From: Nocardioides lianchengensis
GTDB lineage: Bacteria > Actinomycetota > Actinomycetes > Propionibacteriales > Nocardioidaceae
Direction: 5' to 3'
DNA: 64,000 nt
Assembly: GCF_900101465.1 (NCBI RefSeq)
Contig: NZ_FMZM01000012.1
Location: 1 to 64,000 of the forward strand
Shown: positions 58,776 through 64,000 of the stretch, piece after piece
Numbering within the stretch: the first letter of the stretch is position 1
Layout of the letters: each line of letters opens with the position of its first letter
Position numbers and translations under genes: made by a program
Notes under the pieces: generated by a model
Databases searched by the model: none
What the model saw: only the letters and a program-made list of their open reading frames with translations
What the model was told of the DNA's origin: nothing

Positions 58776-59122
58776 CGCGTGCCCAGGCGGAGGGTGGCCG
58801 ACTCGGCGATGCCGGCGACCCACGTCGTGGCCGACGACACGTCCCGGGCGAGCTCCTGCAGCTGCGCGACCGTGGTCATCGCCTTGACCTCGTCCTCGTC
58901 GACGTAGAAGCGGACCTCGTACTCGCCGACGCGGCCGACCCGCTCGACGAGCGAGACGCAGACCGCGTTACCGAAGGTCCGCTCGTGCTGAACCTCGATC
59001 TCGCGGGTCTGAGGGTTGAGAAAAATCTCGTGCTCGATCGGCGCGGCGGCGTGCGTGCACCCCGTCGGGCACAGGGGCAGGGTGATGCCGGGGATGGTCT
59101 CGATCTGGGATGCTGTGGTCAT
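58772..59122 (-). CDS. Element protein with C-P-T-G-C motif
   Basis: A 116-residue protein, first gene of the leftward operon at the right end. It has LPLCPTGCTHAAAPIEHE (C-x3-C-x-H) and then beta strands (VCVSLVERVGRVGEYEVRFY) and a helical end. Similar layout to the next gene, so the two may be related. Function unknown. Confidence 0.62.
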   Translation of the reverse strand: MTTASQIETIPGITLPLCPTGCTHAAAPIEHEIFLNPQTREIEVQHERTFGNAVCVSLVERVGRVGEYEVRFYVDEDEVKAMTTVAQLQELARDVSSATTWVAGIAESATLRLGTR

Positions 59123-59221
59123 GGCGTTCGGTGCCTCCTGAGCACTGGATGTCTAGGCCTCGGGCCAGCGCTGCGAACGCTGGATCGGGGCCGTTTCTGG
59201 TTCCAGGAGGACTTCGAGCCG

Positions 59222-59241
59222 TTGGACACATATTGGACACG
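59222..59241. promoter_or_regulatory. Integrase arm-type site, right end
   Basis: TTGGACACATATTGGACACG, one base different from the site at 44700-44719. It lies about 65 bases inside the attR core. Confidence 0.6.
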
Positions 59242-59248
59242 CGGCCAA

Positions 59249-59292
59249 ATGCAAGAAGGCTCCTGATCTGCGTTTCCGCAGGTCAGGAGCCT
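59249..59292 (-). terminator. Terminator of tRNA-Val(CAC), on the element side of attR
   Basis: On the minus strand AGGCTCCTGA and its complement form a 10-bp stem, extended by CTGCG/CGCAG, followed by TTCTTGCATTT. The stem is almost identical to that after tRNA-Val(GAC) at 60973-61010. Confidence 0.7.
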
Positions 59293-59300
59293 GTTGTTGC

Positions 59301-59375
59301 TGGTGGGCGATACTGGGTTCGAACCAGTGACCTCTTCGGTGTGAACGAAGCGCGCTACCACTGCGCCAATCGCCC
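59301..59375 (-). tRNA. tRNA-Val (anticodon CAC)
   Basis: Full cloverleaf: acceptor GGGCGAT/ATCGCCC, D-arm GCGC/GCGC, anticodon arm CTTCG-TTCACAC-CGAAG giving CAC, T-arm ACTGG-TTCGAAC-CCAGT, and an encoded CCA. Its 3' part is the attachment site of the element to its left. Confidence 0.95.
59307..59328. repeat. attR core repeat (inside tRNA-Val)
   Basis: Twenty-two bases identical to 44561-44582, covering the T-arm and part of the acceptor stem of tRNA-Val(CAC). The tRNA stays intact at this end. Confidence 0.88.
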
Positions 59376-59464
59376 CTGTGGTGCGGCGGGAACTCTAGCC
59401 CATCCCGACCCGGCGCTCCCAAACGGGGGCGAACCGATCGGCGCTCCCGTGCGTCACAGGGATC

Positions 59465-59872
59465 ATGACTTCCGCTGTCTCTGTGAGCCACGACGTGCTG
59501 CTGCGCTGCGCGACCCCGTCCGGCCGTCGTACGACGCTCGCCGCCACGCTGGCCTACGCCGAGCTCGACCCTTACGCCGTGCGGGTCGTCTTCCACAGTC
59601 CCCACGACGACGTCGCCTGGCTGGTCGACCGCGAGCTGCTCATCGCGGGACTGGAGGTGGTGGCCGGGGACGGCGACGTCCGGGCGCGGCCCGTGGCGGC
59701 GGGGATGATCGAGCTCCGGTTCCGCTCCCCCGCGGGCAGCCTGGTGGCCCTGCTCCCCCGGACCGACCTGGACGTCTTCCTGGCCCGGACCCTCGACCTG
59801 GTCCCGCTCGGCGAGGAGCGGATCGACGCAGACGAGCTGCTGGTGGCGCTGCTCGCCTCAGAAGCCGAGTAG
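59465..59872 (+). CDS. SsgA-like (SALP) cell-division/sporulation regulator
   Basis: A 135-residue protein of the SsgA/SsgB family, found only in actinobacteria. Family pattern: LAYAELDPYAVRVVFHSPHDDVAWLVDREL and PLGEERIDADELLVALL. In Streptomyces SsgB positions FtsZ for septation; in non-sporulating relatives the role is less clear. AGGG precedes ATG 59465. The 3' end overlaps the convergent aminotransferase gene by 15 bases. Confidence 0.9.
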   Translation: MTSAVSVSHDVLLRCATPSGRRTTLAATLAYAELDPYAVRVVFHSPHDDVAWLVDRELLIAGLEVVAGDGDVRARPVAAGMIELRFRSPAGSLVALLPRTDLDVFLARTLDLVPLGEERIDADELLVALLASEAE

Positions 59873-60583
59873 CTCCGGCTCCCGCGACGCCCAGACCTGC
59901 CTCACCTCGCGGGTGACCGGGCCGGGCGCGGGCAGCTCGCGGTCGTCCCAGCGGCTCACGCCCTGGACGTCGCGGACCGTGCCGGCGAGGAAGACCTCGC
60001 TGGCCCGCTCGCGCACGTGGTCGAGCGGCTCGTCGAGCTCGCGGGCGCCGTACCACTCGAGGACCAGGGCCCGGGTCACGCCCGGGAGGCAGCCGGTGGC
60101 GAGGGTCGGGGTGCGGAGCTCGCCGTCGACGACGTAGAAGACGTTGGCGGTGGTGCCCTCGCAGAGGTGGCCGGCCAGGTCGGCCAGCACCGCCTCCCCC
60201 GCGCCGCGCTCGCGGGCGTGGGCGAGCGCGAGGACGTTGTCGGCGTACGCCGTGGCCTTGAGCCCGGCCAGCGGGCTCCGCTGGTTGCGCGGCCACGGCG
60301 CGGTCACCACCGTCGTCGTGGCGGCCTGCTCCCCCATCGCTGCCGCGGTCACCGCCGTCTCGCCGGCCCCGGTGCAGGTGATCCGCAGCCGACCACGTTC
60401 CAGGTGCTCGGCGGCGAGGGCCGCGGCGACCTGGCGTCGTACGGCGTTCGCGTCGAGCGGGAGACCCACCGCGGCCGCCCCGCGGGCCAGCCGCTGCAGG
60501 TGGAGGTCGAGCGCGAACGGCCGTCCCCCGACGACCTTGACCGCCTCGAAGACCCCGTCGCCCGCCGCGACCTGCCTGTTCAC
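59858..60583 (-). CDS. Class IV aminotransferase (aminodeoxychorismate lyase-like)
   Basis: PLP-dependent enzyme of about 241 residues, fold type IV. It opens with the substrate-side GDGVFEAVKVVGGRPFALD, has the PLP lysine in PLAGLKATAYADNVLAL, the CEGTTANVFYVVDG segment, and TLATGCLPGVTRALVLE. Likely PabC (4-amino-4-deoxychorismate lyase, folate pathway), but a branched-chain or D-amino acid aminotransferase is possible. GTG 60583 is chosen: TAGAGT lies seven bases upstream, indicating a leaderless mRNA. Confidence 0.85.
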   Translation of the reverse strand: MNRQVAAGDGVFEAVKVVGGRPFALDLHLQRLARGAAAVGLPLDANAVRRQVAAALAAEHLERGRLRITCTGAGETAVTAAAMGEQAATTTVVTAPWPRNQRSPLAGLKATAYADNVLALAHARERGAGEAVLADLAGHLCEGTTANVFYVVDGELRTPTLATGCLPGVTRALVLEWYGARELDEPLDHVRERASEVFLAGTVRDVQGVSRWDDRELPAPGPVTREVRQVWASREPELLGF

Positions 60584-60711
60584 ACCCGTCACTCTAGGAG
60601 TCAGGACGCCCTCCCTTCGGCCTGTGGCAACACACCCGTAACCCGGATTTGGCACGCCCCAGAGCGTGGGCTACTGTTCTCACGCACTCAGGGCCACGGC
60701 CCAGGGGGCAA

Positions 60712-60784
60712 GCGGACATAGCTCAGTTGGTAGAGCGCAACCTTGCCAAGGTTGAGGTCGCGAGTTCGAGTCTCGTTGTCCGCT
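60712..60784 (+). tRNA. tRNA-Gly (anticodon GCC)
   Basis: Cloverleaf with acceptor GCGGACA/TGTCCGC, D-arm GCTC/GAGC, anticodon arm CAACC-TTGCCAA-GGTTG giving GCC, T-arm GCGAG-TTCGAGT-CTCGT and discriminator T. CCA is not encoded. First of three tRNAs in a row. Confidence 0.95.
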
Positions 60785-60818
60785 CGGAGAGGTCTCTCTC
60801 TTGGTTTGACCTCCTAAC

Positions 60819-60889
60819 GGTGGAGTGGCCGAGAGGCGAGGCAACGGACTGCAAATCCGTCTACACGGGTTCAAATCCCGTCTCCACCT
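60819..60889 (+). tRNA. tRNA-Cys (anticodon GCA)
   Basis: Acceptor GGTGGAG/CTCCACC, anticodon arm ACGGA-CTGCAAA-TCCGT giving GCA, T-loop TTCAAAT, discriminator T as expected for cysteine. One base separates it from tRNA-Val. Confidence 0.95.
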
Positions 60890-60890
60890 C

Positions 60891-60965
60891 GGGCGATTGG
60901 CGCAGTGGTAGCGCGCTTCCTTGACACGGAAGAGGTCACTGGTTCAAACCCAGTATCGCCCACCA
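60891..60965 (+). tRNA. tRNA-Val (anticodon GAC)
   Basis: Acceptor GGGCGAT/ATCGCCC, D-arm GCGC/GCGC, anticodon arm CTTCC-TTGACAC-GGAAG giving GAC, T-loop TTCAAAC, encoded CCA. It shares most of its sequence with tRNA-Val(CAC) at 59301-59375. Confidence 0.95.
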
Positions 60966-60972
60966 GAGATCG

Positions 60973-61010
60973 AAGGCTCCTGAGCTGCGGAGACGCAGAT
61001 CAGGAGCCTT
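60973..61010 (+). terminator. Terminator after the tRNA cluster
   Basis: AAGGCTCCTGA and TCAGGAGCCTT form an 11-bp stem, extended by CTGCG/CGCAG. Nearly the same hairpin follows tRNA-Val(CAC). Confidence 0.7.
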
Positions 61011-61141
61011 GCGGTCCGAGTCATCGTCACCACTCGGTCGTCCCCGCGTCGGTACTCATGAGTCGTGCTCGTCGCGGTCCCTCGTCTGATCGATACCCGC
61101 ACCGATGGCCACTCTGATCGCGACGCCTGCCCCCATAAACA

Positions 61142-61189
61142 CGAGAGCGCCCGCGTCGGCCTCCCCTGCCGAAGCGGGCGCGCTCTCGC
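61142..61189. other. Long imperfect hairpin downstream of the tRNAs
   Basis: CGAGAGCGCCCGC and GCGGGCGCGCTCTCG can pair with a small bulge, with an inner GTCGGC/GCCGA pairing. It may be a second terminator. Short open frames on both strands cross it, none convincing. Confidence 0.45.
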
Positions 61190-61276
61190 ATTCCGGGTCA
61201 GAAGCGATCCGTGAGTGGCGCGCGATGCAGGCGGCGATCAGTGTCGCGGTCGTCGGACCGGGGTATACGAGCGCGG

Positions 61277-61531
61277 GTGACGCATAGCACTCTGGGAAGC
61301 GACCGGCTCGTTCTCCGCACTCCGCACAGCGAAGGCCTTCTCCTGCGGCACCTGCTGACGCGAGACGGGTTCGCGATCGAGGGCCCATCGCCGTCGCCCG
61401 CCAATCGCCTCTCCGTGCTTCACGTGGCGGTCGAGAGCGAGGGCCGGGCCGCCCGCGTGCGAGAGCTCGTCAGCCGTTGGGCCCCTGGGACCACCTACGT
61501 CGTCGAGGGCGTCGCTACGGGCGCCGCCTGA
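61277..61531 (+). CDS. Small protein of unknown function
   Basis: An 84-residue frame from GTG 61277 with actinobacterial codon use (LVLRTPHSEGLLLRHLLTRD, RLSVLHVAVESEGRAARVRE, ending APGTTYVVEGVATGAA). No RBS is visible; TATACG lies about eight bases upstream and could be part of a -10 for a leaderless mRNA. A longer form from 61211 is possible. No family recognised. Confidence 0.5.
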   Translation: MTHSTLGSDRLVLRTPHSEGLLLRHLLTRDGFAIEGPSPSPANRLSVLHVAVESEGRAARVRELVSRWAPGTTYVVEGVATGAA

Positions 61532-61614
61532 CGGACGACCGACGCGTCCGGGTGGGCGGGGAGTCCGCCCCGCCCAGCTCGGACCGGGCCGAGGCGCCGC
61601 CGGCCCGAAGGACG

Positions 61615-62505
61615 CTAGGTCAGATCCTTGCGCAGGTGCACGTCCCGGACGCCCGCTCCTTCATCGAGGAAGGTACGACGGGCGCCGGCATCGTGGCCGT
61701 ACACCCGCAGGTGCACGTCGCGGACCCCCAGCTCGTGCACGTGTCGCCGCAGCGCTCCGAGGAACGACGGCGTCAGCCGCTGGCCGCGGTGCTCGGGGAA
61801 CAGGTCGAGGGTGTTGCCGTAGAAGTCCAACGCGCCGTCGCGCTCGACCAGCGTCGCCCAGGCCCGTCCCACGGCGACCCCGTCGACGGTGCCGGTGATC
61901 AGCAGCTCGCCCGGGGGCGGCGGCACGTCGCTCAACCGGACCAGGCGGGCCTCCATCTCGCCCAGGCGCGAGCTCTCTCGATCGACGACACCGGCGCGCG
62001 CCATCCCGGCCCGCAGCTGCTCGGCCACGTCCGCGACGAACACCGCCCGCTCGTCGTCGTCCATCGGGCGTACGGCGACCCGGCGGTCCTCCTGCAGCTC
62101 GACCGCGGAGGCGGGGTCGAGCCGCTTGCCCACGGTCGTCATCGTCGCCCGGAAGCCCGCGGCGCCGAACACGCTCGCCAGCTCGGGCGCGACCGCGGTC
62201 GTCAGCGTGGTGACGCCCCGGGCGCGCACGTGCGCCTCGAGGGCGGCGATCGCCGCCGCCCACGGTCCAGGGGCGTCGCGGAGAAGGGTCGTCTGCAGGA
62301 CCCGGACCGCGCAGCGACGCCGACCTGCCTCGTCGGCGTACTCGAGCAGGGCACCGCCGACGGCGACCTCGTCGACCGTCAGCGTGACGGCCTCGAGCTC
62401 GGTCGGCCCGGACGGCTCCGGCAGGGGTGTGCCGGACGCCGCCCGGGACGCGCGCCACTCGTCCAGCTCGGTCCCGGGCATCGGATCAACCCGGGCGGTG
62501 CTCAC
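61615..62505 (-). CDS. Tandem GNAT acetyltransferase
   Basis: A 296-residue protein with two GNAT-like halves. The second is clearer: VAVGRAWATLVERDGALDFY, then FPEHRGQRLTPSFLGALRRH (acetyl-CoA motif with R-x-x-R-G), and a final LRVYGHDAGARRTFLDEGAG. The first half has lost an obvious acetyl-CoA motif. Substrate unknown. Start GTG 62505 overlaps the stop of the large secreted protein gene (GTGA). Confidence 0.8.
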   Translation of the reverse strand: MSTARVDPMPGTELDEWRASRAASGTPLPEPSGPTELEAVTLTVDEVAVGGALLEYADEAGRRRCAVRVLQTTLLRDAPGPWAAAIAALEAHVRARGVTTLTTAVAPELASVFGAAGFRATMTTVGKRLDPASAVELQEDRRVAVRPMDDDERAVFVADVAEQLRAGMARAGVVDRESSRLGEMEARLVRLSDVPPPPGELLITGTVDGVAVGRAWATLVERDGALDFYGNTLDLFPEHRGQRLTPSFLGALRRHVHELGVRDVHLRVYGHDAGARRTFLDEGAGVRDVHLRKDLT

Positions 62506-64000
62506 CGGAGCCGGCGCGCGTTCGACTTCGAGGCCGTCACGCGCAGGCTGGAGAGCAGCTTCACGTAGTAGCGGGTCACCTGGCTGCCGTTGCGGTCGCG
62601 GACGCTCAGCGAGGTGTCGCCGTCGTCGTTGAGCCGGAGGGTCTTGACCGGGCGCCAGCTCCCGCCGCTGGACCGGGCGAAGACCCGGACCCGCTCGCCC
62701 GCCACCGACGGCGGGCCGCTGATGCGCAGCCGGTCGGCCCGGGCGCCGTTGCCCGACCCGGCGAGCCGGAGCTTTGCGGTGCCCTTGCCCGAGCCGAAGT
62801 CGGCGGTCGCGTCGACCCTGTCCGCGAGGCCACGAGCGGCGACGCGCAGCTGGCCGCCGGTCTCGGTGGGCCGGCCGCGCTCCGCGAGGTCGTCGACGGT
62901 CACGGCGAAGGTGCCGTCGGTGTCGGTCGTCACCGCACCGGAGAGCCTGCGCGCGCCGTCGAGGAGCAGCGCGGCGTCGGCCTGCGCGCCGGGGACGAGC
63001 TCGGTCCCGCGTGTATAGCCGAGGTCGACCGTGCGGCCGGCCAGCGGCTCGCCCTCGACGGACAGGGTGCCGGCGTACCTGATCTCGGTGCCGGAGGCGG
63101 CCCGGCCCTTCACGGGCGTGAGGCCGAGCACGGCGTCACCGGCCACGAAGGTCACCGGCTCGACGGGCTGGCCGCCCGCGCTGGCCGGGGTGGTGAAGGC
63201 GAGGGTGTACTCACCGTCGGTGCCGCTCGGGTCGAACGGTACGACGAGCCTGCCGTTCGCGTCCGTGCTGCCCTGGGCAAGGGCCGGCGGCTCCTGACCG
63301 GTCCGGAACAGGCGGTACTCCAACTCCTCGGCGGCCGCCATCGGGCTGCCCTCCTGGTCGAGGACCTGGAGCGCGATGTCCCCGGCGGCGTACTCCCGGT
63401 CGTCGAAGACGGGACCGTCGGCGAGCACCGCCCGCGTGCTGGTCGCGACCGGCTCGTACGCCGGGGTCTCGACCGGCGCCGAGACGACGTCGACCCCCTC
63501 CTCGAAGGCGTCGACGTCGGTGCTGTTGGCGTAGTAGGTGGCCGCCGAGCTGTTCGGCTGGGTGACGGTGACCTCGCCGGCGGCATCGGTGTAGCCGACC
63601 AGCGAGCCGTCGGAGCTGCGGCGCACCTCGGCGCCGGCGATCCGGTCCTCGTCCTGGTCGCCGACCGCCAGGGTGAACGTCGTGGCCTGCGAGGAGGTCG
63701 AGAACCCCGACGCGAGGAAGACCTGGCTGATGGTCTGCGCCCTCAGGACGACGGGCTTGACGTCGTCGCTGTCACGCTCGGCCCGCACGGCCAGCGTGTC
63801 GCCGGCCTCGGCGTCGAACGCGGTGATGTCGAGGACGCCGTCGAACTCGCCGCCCGGGAAGATCTGGTTGCCGGTCTCGGGGATCTTGACCGGGGTGGCC
63901 TCGACGGCGGCCGCGATCTGACCGCGGAAGGCGCCGTCCGCCGAGTGCCACACCGACAGCTCGACCGCTCCGTCGTTCGCCGACGTGGTGCCGTCAATGC
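62502..64000 (-). CDS. Large secreted repeat protein, C-terminal part
   Basis: At least 498 residues, continuing past the right edge of the window. It is acidic and beta-rich, made of Ig-like or carboxypeptidase-regulatory-like units (RIAGAEVRRSSDGSLVGYTD; SGTEIRYAGTLSVEGEPLAG; TTDTDGTFAVTVDDLAERGR). The end is basic (LSSLRVTASKSNARRLR), a pattern of strand-wrapped extracellular proteins. Probably exported and surface- or matrix-associated; no catalytic motif is seen. It is followed by the GNAT gene in a four-base overlap. Confidence 0.75.
   Translation of the reverse strand, partial: IDGTTSANDGAVELSVWHSADGAFRGQIAAAVEATPVKIPETGNQIFPGGEFDGVLDITAFDAEAGDTLAVRAERDSDDVKPVVLRAQTISQVFLASGFSTSSQATTFTLAVGDQDEDRIAGAEVRRSSDGSLVGYTDAAGEVTVTQPNSSAATYYANSTDVDAFEEGVDVVSAPVETPAYEPVATSTRAVLADGPVFDDREYAAGDIALQVLDQEGSPMAAAEELEYRLFRTGQEPPALAQGSTDANGRLVVPFDPSGTDGEYTLAFTTPASAGGQPVEPVTFVAGDAVLGLTPVKGRAASGTEIRYAGTLSVEGEPLAGRTVDLGYTRGTELVPGAQADAALLLDGARRLSGAVTTDTDGTFAVTVDDLAERGRPTETGGQLRVAARGLADRVDATADFGSGKGTAKLRLAGSGNGARADRLRISGPPSVAGERVRVFARSSGGSWRPVKTLRLNDDGDTSLSVRDRNGSQVTRYYVKLLSSLRVTASKSNARRLR

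Larger units (their letters stand above)
44561..59328. mobile_element. Integrative element (phage satellite or reduced prophage) in tRNA-Val(CAC)
   Basis: A 22-bp direct repeat (44561-44582 and 59307-59328) marks the ends; it is the 3' end of the tRNA-Val(CAC) gene, which is kept whole at the right end. Both ends carry the same tandem site (TTGGACAC-N3-TTGGACAC) near the core. Inside are two tyrosine recombinases, early genes joined by ATGA/GTGA overlaps, an iteron-bearing initiator-like gene, a tape-measure gene, an SOS-controlled pair, and an Ltp lipoprotein. GC and codon use are visibly more mixed than in the flanking genes. No terminase, portal, capsid, holin or endolysin was recognised. 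Confidence 0.9.

Noticed and set aside
61056..61388. A 110-residue minus-strand frame with several cysteines (CAECGER, FPECYA)
   Set aside because: It overlaps the more protein-like plus-strand frame at 61277-61531 and a long hairpin, has no RBS or -10 at its start, and no known motif.

Overview
The window is very GC-rich DNA from a high-GC actinomycete, most likely a member of the Nocardioidaceae (Propionibacteriales). The evidence is the gene order (thrS, HIT hydrolase, phosphatidyltransferase, pdxS, pdxT, yebC, ruvCAB, yajC-secD-secF-apt-relA, DUF349 protein, hisS, aspS), an SsgA-like protein, SOS boxes of the actinobacterial TCGAAC-N4-GTTCGA type, many leaderless genes with a TANNNT -10 element, and intergenic repeats built on GGTGGTCGAGTAG/GTCTCGATACG. 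The species assignment is inference.

Layout. 1-447: start of rarA (partial). 526-6798: an oligopeptide ABC operon, oppC-oppA-oppB-oppD-oppF. 6955-10812: a metallo-hydrolase-hisS-aspS operon, divergent from a DUF349 gene (10961-12190). 12217-12594: two large inverted-repeat units. 12624-21240: relA, apt, secF, secD, yajC, ruvB, ruvA, ruvC (stringent response, purine salvage, Sec translocation, Holliday-junction processing), with a LexA box before ruvC. 21357-28293: yebC, a membrane acyltransferase, pdxT, a four-gene cassette with a SipW-like signal peptidase and its likely substrates, pdxS, a CDP-alcohol phosphatidyltransferase and an inositol-phosphatase-family enzyme. 28388-37787: accessory genes (HIT hydrolase, GNAT, DUF222/HNH protein, a YraQ/YcgQ-type permease pair, AlkZ-like glycosylase, a frameshifted Na+/H+ antiporter, a GH25-like lipoprotein). 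37871-44431: thrS, an F420-reductase-like gene, a secreted protein, type III glutamine synthetase and a tail-anchored protein.

44561-59328 is an integrative element of about 14.8 kb in the 3' end of a tRNA-Val(CAC) gene. It is bounded by a 22-bp direct repeat, with paired integrase arm-like sites inside both ends. It carries a tyrosine integrase, a reversed coiled-coil membrane protein, a chain of overlapping early genes, a winged-helix protein whose own gene contains iteron-like repeats (as in lambda O), a 900-residue tape-measure protein, an SOS-box-controlled two-gene unit, an Ltp-type superinfection-exclusion lipoprotein, and a right-hand operon with a DGQHR/ParB-like protein and a second tyrosine recombinase. 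No terminase, portal, capsid or lysis gene was recognised, so it looks like a phage satellite or a reduced prophage and is the most interesting part of the window.

59465-64000 returns to the chromosome: ssgA-like gene, class IV aminotransferase, three tRNAs (Gly-GCC, Cys-GCA, Val-GAC), a small unknown gene, a double-GNAT protein, and the C-terminal part of a large secreted repeat protein. Two chromosomal genes (29812-30047 and 35092-36776) show single-base frame breaks in short G/C runs; these may be real mutations or sequence errors.
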